Source: a virus. Taken from it: a stretch of DNA of 47,405 bases. The notes beneath the pieces are model-generated. The model was not told the origin of the DNA. It made no database searches and was given only the letters and a program-made list of their open reading frames with translations. Made by a program: the position numbers and the translations under genes. The DNA lies in IMG/VR virus record IMGVR_UViG_3300033233_000056, positions 1 through 47,405 of that record. The stretch is one strand, 5' to 3'. Of this stretch, positions 1 through 5,884 are shown piece by piece; within the stretch, counting starts at the first letter, position 1; each line of letters starts with the position of its first letter.

Positions 1-127
1 GCCATCAGGGTGAGGTTCCGCTGCGCGCAACGCCCACAGGCAGTCGCTTACCCCGTTGTGCTCAAGAATGTCGAGCAGGTTGATCTTGTCATCATCCCCC
101 CATTTGGGTCCAAGTCTCTCCACGAGG
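1..127. repeat. Left copy of the 127-bp terminal direct repeat
   Basis: Bases 1-127 are identical to 47279-47405 at the other end of the window and to 46611-46737 inside it. End identity of this kind is what a circular or circularly permuted genome gives after assembly. Because the same 127 bases also occur inside the window, the overlap alone does not prove closure; the in-frame gene across the joint (46835-47278 plus 1-201) is the stronger support. Confidence 0.95.
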
Positions 128-201
128 TGCTCATAGCGATCCTTACACGCTCTGAACTTCCGCAGCCTGCACAACGAAGTGACAAGAACGATCTTCTCCA
201 T
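1..201 (-). CDS. Alanine-rich Imm5-like paralogue D, N-terminal part (gene split by window ends)
   Basis: This is the first 67 codons of a gene that continues at the right end of the window (stop at 46835). Joined, it makes 214 residues in one frame. It starts with ATG at 201, 8 bases after an AAGGGG ribosome binding site; the three paralogues use GTG at the same place. The N-terminal half (starting MEKIVLVTSL, then a LRKFRACKDRYEHLVERLGP segment) is a conserved globular region shared by paralogues A (41571-42278), B (42302-42949) and C (46173-46811). The family resembles alanine-rich proteins that databases label putative immunity (Imm5-like) proteins; that assignment is from memory of the pattern and the function is not established. 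Its place at the head of the recombination operon, after four small genes, suggests early expression. Confidence 0.85.
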   Translation of the reverse strand, partial: MEKIVLVTSLCRLRKFRACKDRYEHLVERLGPKWGDDDKINLLDILEHNGVSDCLWALRAAEPHPDG

Positions 202-212
202 ATCATTTCCCC

Positions 213-446
213 TTAGTAGTACCTGCGCCTCTCGCGCCGGTCGTTCTCTGCGGATTGCATCGCCTCCTCCGACATGTACTGCTGGCAGTCGGTGCAGACG
301 ATGCCGGTGTCGAACGGGTGGACGTGCTCGTTGTAGTGTCGTCCACATGCCCAGCACTTGTCATTCGTCTTCTTCCGTGTGCCGGTCGTAGCAGGCTCGG
401 CAGAGGACGGTGACGAATGGGTACTCCCGCGTGGGTCCATACTCAT
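213..446 (-). CDS. Small two-CxxC zinc-finger-like protein
   Basis: This 77-residue product has two Cys pairs, CWAC and CTDC, about 20 residues apart, followed by a basic C-terminus (RRERRRYY), a layout typical of small phage zinc-binding proteins. The start chosen (ATG at 446) has a strong AAAGGAGGT ribosome binding site, but that puts the first 28 or so codons inside the upstream gene 361-510 in another frame. No start codon with a good site lies nearer the Cys-rich part. The N-terminal stretch is rich in Ser, Pro and Thr and looks unstructured. Function unknown; partner in the leftward early operon. Confidence 0.6.
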   Translation of the reverse strand: MSMDPRGSTHSSPSSAEPATTGTRKKTNDKCWACGRHYNEHVHPFDTGIVCTDCQQYMSEEAMQSAENDRRERRRYY

Positions 447-510
447 ACAGCACCTCCTTTCTGCCGATGACCCGTCGGCAATCATCACAATAGTCGTTGG
501 GATCGAACAT
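361..510 (-). CDS. Small zinc-finger-like protein (49 aa)
   Basis: This short protein has CDDC near the N-terminus and CRAC near the C-terminus, suggesting a single zinc site. ATG at 510 sits 8 bases after AAGGAGGG. An in-frame ATG at 553 overlaps the stop of the upstream 32-residue gene (ATGA) and would add 14 residues, but the strong ribosome binding site favours 510. It overlaps the next gene (213-446) for about 85 bases, and the ribosome binding site of that gene lies inside its coding sequence. Function unknown. Confidence 0.65.
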   Translation of the reverse strand: MFDPNDYCDDCRRVIGRKEVLYEYGPTREYPFVTVLCRACYDRHTEEDE

Positions 511-548
511 CGGGTGGTCCCTCCTTGCATCGCGCTCAGGCAAGCGGC

Positions 549-647
549 TCATGATACCAGCCCATAGATGGCCCAACCGAACACGAAGGCCAAGAAGGCG
601 AATGCCAGAAAAACCACGATGCGACCTGTAAGGGTGAGTTTACGCAT
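549..647 (-). CDS. 32-aa single-pass membrane peptide
   Basis: This reading frame codes for a 32-residue peptide with a short basic N-terminus (MRKLTLTGR) and one hydrophobic segment of about 21 residues, ending LVS. Its ATG overlaps the stop of the upstream gene 640-843 and its TGA overlaps another ATG, so it is translationally coupled on both sides. That tight packing is the main reason to call it real. It may be a small inner-membrane protein; no family recognised. Confidence 0.55.
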   Translation of the reverse strand: MRKLTLTGRIVVFLAFAFLAFVFGWAIYGLVS

Positions 648-843
648 TGGCCTTCACCGCGACCCGTCCCGCCATCCGATCGGCCGCACGTCGGAGCGTG
701 TCGAAGATCGTGATCCACGCCGTGGCGAACAGCGTGGCGACCGACACGGCGAATTGCGCCGCCGTTATTACCAGCAGCGCGGCCGCCTCGATCAGGCGCC
801 GAGTGCGGCCTACCAAATCCCGGAACTCGTCCCGTGGATTCAT
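640..843 (-). CDS. Small membrane protein (67 aa)
   Basis: The product begins MNPRDEFRDL and has a hydrophobic segment of about 27 residues in its middle, between charged ends, so it is predicted to sit in the inner membrane. ATG at 843 has GGAGGG 6 bases upstream. It is the first gene after the leftward promoter at 957-985, which suggests early expression. It overlaps the following 32-residue membrane peptide by 8 bases. Membrane genes at this place often act in superinfection exclusion or host takeover, but nothing here shows which; function unknown. Confidence 0.65.
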   Translation of the reverse strand: MNPRDEFRDLVGRTRRLIEAAALLVITAAQFAVSVATLFATAWITIFDTLRRAADRMAGRVAVKANA

Positions 844-947
844 GGCATCCCTCCGTTTTTTTTGCCAATCGTGCCGGGGCCTTGCGCTTGCCACCTCGAC
901 CGGCGAGCCGCATCAGGCAGCGGGTAGGTGCCCGGGGCAATCGGCAT

Positions 948-985
948 TTGCATACACGTATAGCATGTCCATAAACCATATGCAA
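948..985 (-). promoter_or_regulatory. Leftward sigma70-type promoter inside a 7-bp inverted repeat
   Basis: On the minus strand there is TTGCAT (985-980), a 17-base spacer, then TATACG (962-957) preceded by TGC, an extended -10. TTGCATA (948-954) and TATGCAA (979-985) form an inverted repeat that covers both boxes, so a repressor could block it. It lies upstream of gene 640-843 and points into the long leftward operon. Confidence 0.55.
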
Positions 986-1017
986 GCGTTTTTTTCGCAT
1001 CCCGATATTTTTTTTCC

Positions 1018-1046
1018 TTGACGCCGAAAAAATCCTGTTGTATGGT
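1018..1046 (+). promoter_or_regulatory. Rightward sigma70-type promoter
   Basis: TTGACG (1018-1023), a 17-base spacer and TATGGT (1041-1046) give a good sigma70 match just ahead of the start at 1068. It is back to back with the leftward promoter at 957-985, an arrangement common at phage early control regions. Confidence 0.65.
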
Positions 1047-1067
1047 CCCACCAAGGAGGTGATGGAC

Positions 1068-1256
1068 ATGCCATTGCTCAACAAGACGGAACGGTACGTG
1101 CTCGAAAAGCAGGGAGGGTATTCGAGACAACTGATCGACTATTGGGACCGGCAAGGGTATATCCCCTCTCGGCACCTGCTGAGGGTGCGCGACTTGATAG
1201 GACGATCCATCGAGTCGCTGCTCGGGCAGGACGCCGCCGAAGAGGAGAAAAAATAA
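1068..1256 (+). CDS. Small helix-turn-helix-like regulator candidate
   Basis: This 62-residue protein follows directly after the promoter at 1018-1046. The middle (residues about 10-45) has the helix-rich, basic pattern of a small Cro-like DNA-binding domain, although the match is not clear enough to name a family. Start 1068 is 8 bases after AAGGAGG; an in-frame ATG at 1062 is too close to that site. Its stop overlaps the ATG of the next gene. Placed beside divergent promoters with an inverted repeat, it is a reasonable candidate for the regulator that binds there (inference). Confidence 0.55.
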   Translation: MPLLNKTERYVLEKQGGYSRQLIDYWDRQGYIPSRHLLRVRDLIGRSIESLLGQDAAEEEKK

Positions 1257-1432
1257 TGGGCCGCCCCCTGCTGACACTGAAGGCCCGGCGGCGGAACAGC
1301 CTACAATGCTACCTGACCGACGATGAGTACCACCGCGTCGGCCGGGTGGCGTACCGCAAGGGGAAGCACATGTCGGCGTGGTTCCGGGAGGTCATACTGC
1401 GCGAGGTCGAGAAGGAGGAGGTGTCACAATGA
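1256..1432 (+). CDS. Ribbon-helix-helix-like small protein (58 aa)
   Basis: The N-terminus is basic, followed by a beta-like segment (LQCYLTDDEYHRV) and two likely helices ending in a VILREVEKEE tail. That order, a strand followed by D/E-rich turn and two helices, resembles ribbon-helix-helix DNA-binding proteins. It starts in the stop of the preceding gene (TAATG) and ends in the ATGA overlap with the next, so it is translated in a coupled block. Likely a DNA-binding accessory or regulator; family not certain. Confidence 0.55.
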   Translation: MGRPLLTLKARRRNSLQCYLTDDEYHRVGRVAYRKGKHMSAWFREVILREVEKEEVSQ

Positions 1433-1644
1433 GGCCCTGCCCCTGCTGCGGGAAGGTGGTCGAGGAGAAGGACATCGTGCCGGACGGTACCTACACGTTC
1501 GGCAAGGCGATGCTCGTATCGTGGCGCTGCGGGTGTGGGACGAACCGCGCTGCCCGGTTCGAGGACGTCTCCCCCGCGCTCCGACGGGCGGCCATGCTCG
1601 CAGATATCGCGCTGCGACCGAAGAGCCCCGAGATGGCGGGATGA
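1429..1644 (+). CDS. Zinc-ribbon protein (71 aa)
   Basis: The product begins with CPCCGK and has a second knuckle, CGCG, about 40 residues on, giving a two-knuckle zinc ribbon. The start at 1429 has GGAGGAGG upstream and overlaps the preceding stop. The C-terminal half is helical and alanine-rich. Such small ribbons are common in phage early regions and their targets are unknown. A new promoter follows it at 1658. Confidence 0.6.
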   Translation: MRPCPCCGKVVEEKDIVPDGTYTFGKAMLVSWRCGCGTNRAARFEDVSPALRRAAMLADIALRPKSPEMAG

Positions 1645-1657
1645 GGCCATTTCCCCC

Positions 1658-1686
1658 TTGACACGGACCGCGGGGGATGGCAAAAT
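1658..1686 (+). promoter_or_regulatory. Rightward promoter for the early replication block
   Basis: A perfect TTGACA (1658-1663) lies 17 bases ahead of CAAAAT (1681-1686), a 4 of 6 match to the -10 box. About 150 bases of untranslated leader follow before the start at 1835; in 1687-1834 I see a short GGTGC/GCACC hairpin near 1769 and no gene. Confidence 0.5.
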
Positions 1687-1834
1687 GGGAAGTACCAAAT
1701 AACGCCGAACGGGATGGCAGCCCTTGGCGGAGATTCAAACAAATAACGAATGGCCTCCGGTGGGGATGGTGCTCCCGCACCAGTCTCCTTTGTCGCCGTC
1801 GTGCTGCCATCACCACGGCGGACGGAGGTATTAA

Positions 1835-2377
1835 TTGAATGATGAAATGAAAATTAAAAATTGGAAAAAGTTCCAGCATTTCCGTGACAGGAGGCCGCCG
1901 TGGATCAAATTATACCGAGACATCCTCGATGACATTGAATGGCATGAACTTGATCCTGTGGCGGCGAAGCACCTCGTGATGTTCTGGTTGATCGCGTCCG
2001 AGAGCGACGGCGTGCTTCCAGGTACCAAAGAATTGGCGTTTCGCCTTCGCTGTACAGAAAAGCAAATAGAAACAACAATTTCCAAAATCGGGCACTGGTT
2101 GGAACGCGATGATATCACGACGATATCAGCGCGATATCAAGATGATCTTCCAGAGACAGAGACAGAGACAGAGGTAGAGGTTGTGACCCGCCCGAAAGGC
2201 AACGGGCGGTTCACACCACCGACGCTTGAGGAAGTCACGGAATATTGCAAGGCCAGAGGCAACTCCGTTGACCCCGTAAAATTCCATGCATTCTACGCTT
2301 CCAAGGGATGGAAGGTTGGGAAAAACTCAATGACGGACTGGCGCGCCTGCGTAGTCACTTGGGAAAGGAACCGATGA
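1835..2377 (+). CDS. Phage replisome-organizer-like replication protein
   Basis: Residues about 15-85 match the pattern of the N-terminal domain of phage replisome organizers (WIKLYRDIL, then a long helix with FWLIASESDG and a winged-helix segment). Residues 130-180 carry a second small domain (PTLEEVTEYC ... WRACVVTWERN) often found at the end of phage replication initiators and DnaD-like proteins. It probably binds the phage origin and recruits host helicase. The start is a TTG at 1835, 6 bases after GGAGG; an in-frame ATG at 1847 is the alternative. Its stop overlaps the next start (ATGA). No phage helicase or polymerase is visible, so it would have to depend on host replication enzymes (inference). 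Confidence 0.7.
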   Translation: MNDEMKIKNWKKFQHFRDRRPPWIKLYRDILDDIEWHELDPVAAKHLVMFWLIASESDGVLPGTKELAFRLRCTEKQIETTISKIGHWLERDDITTISARYQDDLPETETETEVEVVTRPKGNGRFTPPTLEEVTEYCKARGNSVDPVKFHAFYASKGWKVGKNSMTDWRACVVTWERNR

Positions 2378-2724
2378 AGACAGAATATCCCGTATCGAAT
2401 ACACCATCAAAAGCATCGAGCACTTCATTCAAGGACCATCTCAATGCGTGGTTGGTTTCGGACTGCGAAAACAAACTCTGCATCGACGGCGGCGTAACCG
2501 TAGATGACGGCGAACACTCAATCTACTACCGATGCCCGCTTTGCAACCGATCCAATATCCCATCGGCGGCGATCTATGCTGGCCCATACGAGACATGGAC
2601 AGTAGAGGAAATGGAACGCAGGCTCAAAGACAGAAAAGACGTCTACTTCGACAAGAACTACCGTCACAAACGAGGGAAGGAAATTGTTTCCTTACTGCAA
2701 GAACTCACCGGGGCAAGGCGGTAG
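2374..2724 (+). CDS. Conserved-looking hypothetical with one CxxC
   Basis: This 116-residue protein has a Ser/Thr-rich N-terminus, then a zinc-ribbon-like middle with an early Cys pair in a CENKLC context and a CPLC knuckle. The C-terminal half is charged and helical. ATG at 2374 has AAAGGAA upstream and overlaps the stop of the replication protein. The position right behind a replication initiator suggests a helper role in replication or loading, but no family is recognised. Confidence 0.55.
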   Translation: MKTEYPVSNTPSKASSTSFKDHLNAWLVSDCENKLCIDGGVTVDDGEHSIYYRCPLCNRSNIPSAAIYAGPYETWTVEEMERRLKDRKDVYFDKNYRHKRGKEIVSLLQELTGARR

Positions 2725-2727
2725 CGG

Positions 2728-2916
2728 ATGCCCGCAGTAGCAGATGATCCCCTGCTTCCCCGCCTTCTCGCGTTACGCGACGAGGTGCGGTTGTTCCTTG
2801 ACGGGTACACGTCCCGCAGTGCGGCGCAGGACGGTATGGCGCTGGCGCGGCTAAAAAGAGCGTTGGAGGTGGCAGATGGCGAAGGCGGCGATGACAGCGG
2901 TGAGGGCGATTCGTGA
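2728..2916 (+). CDS. Small helical acidic-tailed protein (62 aa)
   Basis: The protein is mostly helical (LLPRLLALRDEVRLFLDGY), then ends in a Gly/Asp/Glu-rich tail. It begins 3 bases after the preceding stop. There is no recognisable domain. Its end overlaps both a small frame at 2876-2977 and the open frame of the HNH gene. Confidence 0.45.
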   Translation: MPAVADDPLLPRLLALRDEVRLFLDGYTSRSAAQDGMALARLKRALEVADGEGGDDSGEGDS

Positions 2917-2977
2917 TGAGTGCGGAATCCCGCCAGTCGGAAACGAAGGTGGGCAGACTATGGCAGAGAATGCATGA
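2876..2977 (+). CDS. Possible 33-aa peptide
   Basis: An ATG at 2876 has GGAGGT 7 bases upstream and opens a 33-codon frame (begins MAKAAMTAVRAIRDECG) that ends at TGA 2975-2977. It overlaps the end of 2728-2916. The good ribosome binding site and normal-looking start are the only evidence; another short frame (ATG 2974) is coupled to its stop. Either could be non-coding leader sequence in front of the promoter at 3034. Confidence 0.3.
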   Translation: MAKAAMTAVRAIRDECGIPPVGNEGGQTMAENA

Positions 2978-3539
2978 ATTTCGAACGGGAAGGCACCTAC
3001 AATCGACGATCGGGTGGTCAACGTACTTTTTTATTGACATGCGTTGCAATGCATTGTATCTTGTTTCTATGGCTGGAGGAACTCATAGGCACCTGGCACT
3101 TTACGGGAGCGTTGCGATAGAGAGACAATACTGCGTTGATTGTCATGGGTACGCATTCATTTTAGATGGCAAAATGGCTTGTTGCGGGGCTAATGCGGAT
3201 GGCGTTACAAGAAAAACCCGCAGGATGATAGAAGCGGAATCCAAGAAACGGTCGCCAAAATGGAGTTACCGCAAGAAACAAATGGAACGGCAAGACGGCA
3301 AATGTCTATACTGCGGGCTACCGTTAGACGGATATGTTTTCAGAAATGGAAAAGCGTCACGGATAAAGATTCATTGGGACCACGTAGTACCATACTCGTA
3401 TTCACAAAACAACCACGATACCAATTTTGTGGCATCTTGTCATGTATGCAACCTGATAAAGAGTGACATGGTTTTCCAAACATTGGAGGAAGCGAGATCG
3501 TATGTACAAATTAAAAGAGAAGAAAAGGGGTATTTGTGA
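2916..3539 (+). CDS. HNH endonuclease with N-terminal zinc ribbon
   Basis: The C-terminal part has a classic HNH fold: CLYC, then WDHVVPYS, an Asn-rich segment and CHVC, ending NLIKSDM. These supply the two zinc-binding Cys pairs and the catalytic His of an HNH nuclease. Ahead of it is a CVDCHGY ... ACCG pattern that looks like a zinc ribbon. The true start is uncertain. The open frame runs back to 2913/2916, but a strong promoter lies inside at 3034-3062, and the first 50 residues look non-protein-like; a start near ATG 3068 is plausible. The gene is AT-richer than its neighbours, as are many HNH homing genes, and it may be a recently acquired mobile gene. Confidence 0.75.
   Translation: MSAESRQSETKVGRLWQRMHEFRTGRHLQSTIGWSTYFFIDMRCNALYLVSMAGGTHRHLALYGSVAIERQYCVDCHGYAFILDGKMACCGANADGVTRKTRRMIEAESKKRSPKWSYRKKQMERQDGKCLYCGLPLDGYVFRNGKASRIKIHWDHVVPYSYSQNNHDTNFVASCHVCNLIKSDMVFQTLEEARSYVQIKREEKGYL
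3034..3062 (+). promoter_or_regulatory. Promoter with a 10-bp palindrome in its spacer
   Basis: TTGACA (3034-3039), 17 bases, then TATCTT (3057-3062). The spacer contains the perfect palindrome CAATGCATTG (3047-3056), a possible repressor site. Transcription would begin near 3069, about at the candidate start of the HNH gene. Confidence 0.55.
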
Positions 3540-3687
3540 GGAATGTGGTAAAAGTTACATTGTATCTCGTCCTTGGCAAAAGTTCTGTGATGGCAAATGC
3601 CGATGGGCTAATTATGATAAAAGGCATCCTCGCGTGCACAATCGGACAAATAATCTGAATGATATTTCAGAGGGAGGGGACCGATGA
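3502..3687 (+). CDS. Phage zinc-ribbon protein (61 aa)
   Basis: The layout CEEC, then SYIVSRPWQKFC, then a CxxxC-type knuckle followed by RWANYDKRHPR is a common small phage zinc ribbon in which the second knuckle is followed by a basic helix. It probably binds nucleic acid. ATG at 3502 lies in the end of the HNH gene, 12 bases after a GGAGGA. Upstream in-frame ATG 3463 would fall deep inside HNH, so the short form is preferred. AT-rich like the HNH gene. Confidence 0.65.
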   Translation: MYKLKEKKRGICEECGKSYIVSRPWQKFCDGKCRWANYDKRHPRVHNRTNNLNDISEGGDR

Positions 3688-3857
3688 AGGCGTTATCGCC
3701 TGAAATGCTCGCCATGTATCTGCGTATCCAGCGTGCTGGACCGATCGGCTACTATTTCCCGGCGACGGAGTACCGGACGGCGAAGGCACTTGAAAGGCGG
3801 GGCGAGATCACCATTGAGGGCCGATGTGTGGCGAGGATAAAGGAGGGTAAATTATGA
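3684..3857 (+). CDS. Small winged-helix-like protein (57 aa)
   Basis: The frame from ATG 3684 (good GGGAGGGGA site) gives a 57-residue product containing YRTAKALERRGEITIEG. A helix with TAKALERRG followed by a beta hairpin is the pattern of the recognition helix and wing of small winged-helix proteins; this is a weak structural guess. It overlaps the previous gene and the next by 4 bases each (ATGA), so it is well embedded in the operon. Confidence 0.5.
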   Translation: MKALSPEMLAMYLRIQRAGPIGYYFPATEYRTAKALERRGEITIEGRCVARIKEGKL

Positions 3858-4081
3858 ACGTCGAATTTGCCTACAGCATCGGGCAGTCTGTGAAGGTAAT
3901 TCCAATTGGGATGATCGGCATGGTTGATTCGATGTCTCTTGACATGAACGGTAAACAATACCGTGTTATCTATTGGAATGATGGGGTCAGAAACGTTGTG
4001 TGGATGTACGATTGGGAAATTGAAGCAATTGACGGTCGTTGTATAGCGAGGGCAAAGGAGGGGAAGCATGATGATATTTAA
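3854..4081 (+). CDS. Hypothetical beta-rich protein (75 aa)
   Basis: The sequence alternates hydrophobic and polar residues (IGQSVKVIPIGMIGMVDSM ... YRVIYWNDG) and looks like a small SH3-like beta barrel, which in such short phage proteins often reads as a binding module. Its C-terminal GRCIARAKEGK resembles the end of the preceding gene product (GRCVARIKEGK), so the two genes share a short homologous tail, perhaps from a local duplication around the ribosome binding site. Function unknown. Confidence 0.55.
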   Translation: MNVEFAYSIGQSVKVIPIGMIGMVDSMSLDMNGKQYRVIYWNDGVRNVVWMYDWEIEAIDGRCIARAKEGKHDDI

Positions 4082-4268
4082 GGGTTTGAATAAAATAACA
4101 TGGCATGATCCTGAATTTGACTGGTATTATTACAACGTATTAAAGGAATGCGAATGCGGATGCAGTATAAAACTCAAGGGAGCAAACGACCCAGAAACGG
4201 GGGGCAAGCATGAAGGAAATGTATTTTGGGTAAGGGTAGACGAAATAAAGAAGATTGAAAAGAAATGA
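4068..4268 (+). CDS. Hypothetical protein (66 aa) with Cys cluster
   Basis: The middle carries a CECGC cluster that could hold a metal, between an aromatic-rich segment (FDWYYYNVL) and a lysine-rich tail. It starts inside the end of 3854-4081 with GGAGGGG upstream and overlaps the VRR-NUC gene start by 4 bases. No family recognised. AT-rich compared with the genes downstream. Confidence 0.5.
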   Translation: MMIFKGLNKITWHDPEFDWYYYNVLKECECGCSIKLKGANDPETGGKHEGNVFWVRVDEIKKIEKK

Positions 4269-4681
4269 CGAAGGCCAAGCGGAGGGCGGACTCTATGTGT
4301 GCTATGAAGGTCAAAGTCCCCGAACGCGCGGTGTTATCTCAAGTAATTCAATACCTTCGGCTGCGTGGCTGCCTTGTGTTCCGGATGAACACCGGCGCGA
4401 ATGTGTTCCAGAACACGGACGGCCGGCGGCGGTTCGTCCGGTTCGGGACGCCGGGCATGGCGGATGTGCTGGCGTTTACCACACGGTCCGTCATCTGGGT
4501 CGAGTGCAAGTCCAGCACGGGCAGGCAGTCGGACGCGCAGCGGGTGTTCCAGCGGCAGGTGGAGGAGTACGGGCATACCTACGTACTGGCCCGGTCCGTG
4601 GGCGATGTCATGCGGTTGTTCGAGGACGGGACCGGGCAGATGGAATTTGGCGGCGTGTCCCGCACGGGAGGGGGGCGATGA
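4265..4681 (+). CDS. VRR-NUC domain nuclease
   Basis: A compact 138-residue protein with the PD-(D/E)XK core of the VRR-NUC family: an N-terminal helix (residues 20-35), the FGTPGMADVLA motif with Asp67, then IWVECKSS with Glu80 and Lys82, and a helix starting with the Q of GRQSDAQ. Stand-alone VRR-NUC enzymes in phages are thought to cut branched DNA such as Holliday junctions or flaps. Here it sits in the replication block and could resolve replicative intermediates before packaging. Start ATG 4265 overlaps the previous gene; ATGs at codons 11 and 14 are alternatives. Confidence 0.85.
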   Translation: MTKAKRRADSMCAMKVKVPERAVLSQVIQYLRLRGCLVFRMNTGANVFQNTDGRRRFVRFGTPGMADVLAFTTRSVIWVECKSSTGRQSDAQRVFQRQVEEYGHTYVLARSVGDVMRLFEDGTGQMEFGGVSRTGGGR

Positions 4682-4839
4682 GGTCGGTCCGCGTGAGGTA
4701 CTACGAGGGGTTTTGGTTGGTGGACGAGGGGACCGGAACCGAGACGCTGCCGGTGGTCCCCGGGGCGCTGGAGGACGCCATACGGGCGCGTATCGATCAG
4801 GCGGGGGATACCGATCCCGAGACGGCGCCGGAGGGATGA
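4678..4839 (+). CDS. Hypothetical small protein (53 aa)
   Basis: Begins MRSVRVRYYEGFWLVDEG and ends in an acidic tail. It overlaps the upstream VRR-NUC gene and the downstream gene by 4 bases each. GC-rich codon use matches the VRR-NUC gene. No domain recognised; the N-terminus reads as a short beta hairpin. Confidence 0.5.
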   Translation: MRSVRVRYYEGFWLVDEGTGTETLPVVPGALEDAIRARIDQAGDTDPETAPEG

Positions 4840-5195
4840 GGAGGGACGGCCTCCGGGCGTATCTGGAGATGGCCCGGGAGTGCTACGAACTTGCCGCGAC
4901 GCCTCCACCCGCCGGCGTGTATCGGCAGGCCGTCGATGAGCGGCCGCAGGCGGGGGGCGGCTTGCCAAGCACGTCGCGTATGGTGCTGTTGCAGATAGGC
5001 ATTGATGTGAGCCGTATTGTCGCCAGGCACCTGGCGGCGATCGAGCGGGACCACGGGCGGCGGCGCGCGGAACGGTTTTGCGAATGGCTACTCACGGGCG
5101 ACATGTCGAGGTTGTCGTATTGGCACAGGATGGAGGTTTGCGCCGACAGGAGGCGGCTTGCGCGGGCGGTATGGCGGTACAGGTTTGGGGGATAG
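4836..5195 (+). CDS. Hypothetical helical protein (119 aa), last gene of the early block
   Basis: The protein is basic and helical throughout, with a C-terminal segment (LSYWHRMEVCADRRRL) that could be a DNA-contacting helix. It closes the rightward early operon: its stop touches the strong hairpin at 5195-5220. Genes at this place often control the switch to late expression, and the size and basic charge would allow that, but there is no clear sequence match and the idea is only positional. Confidence 0.5.
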   Translation: MRRDGLRAYLEMARECYELAATPPPAGVYRQAVDERPQAGGGLPSTSRMVLLQIGIDVSRIVARHLAAIERDHGRRRAERFCEWLLTGDMSRLSYWHRMEVCADRRRLARAVWRYRFGG

Positions 5196-5220
5196 GCCGG
5201 CGGTGTGCGTTCCGCCGGCC
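5195..5220. terminator. Bidirectional hairpin terminator between convergent operons
   Basis: GGCCGGCGG (5195-5203) pairs perfectly with CCGCCGGCC (5212-5220) around an 8-base loop. It separates the rightward early genes from the leftward cassette array, so it can stop transcription from both sides. On the plus strand it is followed by a short T-rich run (GTTGTTATT). Confidence 0.7.
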
Positions 5221-5226
5221 CCGTTG

Positions 5227-5451
5227 TTATTCGATTCGTTGTCCGTCGCGCCAGACACCGGCGCGTGTTTCGTTGGCCGCGAGCGCCTGCTCGGTGGTCG
5301 CCCATCCGATGTACAGGCCGCTCGTGTCGGCGGTCACTACCGCCAGGATGGTATCGCCTGGATAGGCGATGGATAGGACGCGGGCGGTCCGGTTGGCATC
5401 ATCAGAGGCCAAGGCGTAAACCCCGTATATTTTTCGCGTTATCGTGCTCAT
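5227..5451 (-). CDS. Cassette gene 6: hypothetical protein (74 aa)
   Basis: The last gene of the leftward cassette array. The product looks like a small beta-rich fold (KIYGVYALASDDANRTARVL ... GWATTEQALAANETRAG) with no Cys and no membrane segment. The order, strand then helix at ATTEQALA, is seen in several other members of the array (for example 6778-6963), so they may share a fold. Leader copy F lies upstream but lacks the GNRA hairpin. Function unknown. Confidence 0.6.
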   Translation of the reverse strand: MSTITRKIYGVYALASDDANRTARVLSIAYPGDTILAVVTADTSGLYIGWATTEQALAANETRAGVWRDGQRIE

Positions 5452-5496
5452 TTCCCTCCCCTAAATGATTATAGGATGCGCGGCCCCCCTGTGCGA
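5452..5496 (-). promoter_or_regulatory. Leader repeat copy F (partial)
   Basis: The whole gap between two genes. It holds the conserved core GGGGGCCGCGCATCCTA (minus strand, about 5488-5472), here running into TATAAT, then GGGGAGGG ahead of ATG. The second, GAGA-loop hairpin is missing. Confidence 0.7.
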
Positions 5497-5829
5497 TCAA
5501 TTGCTGCCGAGTCGGACCCAGTCGTGGTACTCCTCCACGCCGTCACGATGCGATATGCAGGTGCCGGATCCGACAACCTCGACGCCAGCGATTTTCAGGA
5601 TTTTGTTCCCGCCCCATACCGTCCACGGCTCATCGGGGTCGGCGTGGCGCGAGCGCCAGATCCCAAAAGGCTCGGTTGGGGTAGGCGCCCGGAAAGGCCC
5701 GTATACGATGTACTCCAGATACACGCCATCATCATCGCTCCACACTTCCCAGTGCCCTGGCCCACGGCGGGCGCGGGCGGTCGAGACCTGCCTGACCGCA
5801 TCGTCCAATCGCTTCTTGAGCTCGCTCAT
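5497..5829 (-). CDS. Cassette gene 5: hypothetical protein (110 aa)
   Basis: Begins MSELKKRLDDAVRQVSTARA, a helix, followed by a beta-rich body with many aromatic residues (HWEVWSDDDGVYLEYIVYG, PWTVWGGNKIL). It is the largest protein of the array. The start at 5829 has a purine-rich GGGGGAAAAAG just upstream; an open frame continues further back but lies in the leader repeat. No known family; soluble, acidic-to-neutral small protein. Confidence 0.6.
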   Translation of the reverse strand: MSELKKRLDDAVRQVSTARARRGPGHWEVWSDDDGVYLEYIVYGPFRAPTPTEPFGIWRSRHADPDEPWTVWGGNKILKIAGVEVVGSGTCISHRDGVEEYHDWVRLGSN

Positions 5830-5884
5830 CTTTTTCCCCCTTCTCCGCGTTAAGGATGCGCGGCCCCCGTGGTTTCTGGCGCCT
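5830..5884 (-). promoter_or_regulatory. Leader repeat copy E (first hairpin only)
   Basis: Contains the core GGGGGCCGCGCATCCT with its stem CCGCG/CGCGG preserved by a different loop end (loop CATCCTTAA), then AAGGGGGAAAAAG before ATG. The GAGA-loop hairpin is absent. Confidence 0.7.

Noticed and set aside
1-127. Terminal repeat as true physical terminal redundancy
   Set aside because: The repeat is part of a coding gene and occurs a third time inside. Assembly overlap of a circular or permuted genome is a simpler reading, though a direct terminal repeat cannot be fully excluded.
536-1084. 182-residue minus-strand frame
   Set aside because: It runs through the divergent promoter region and overlaps two better minus-strand genes (549-647 and 640-843) with good ribosome binding sites.
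2974-3120. 48-residue plus-strand frame coupled to the stop at 2977
   Set aside because: It passes through the promoter at 3034-3062 and the candidate HNH start, and the product has no clear pattern.
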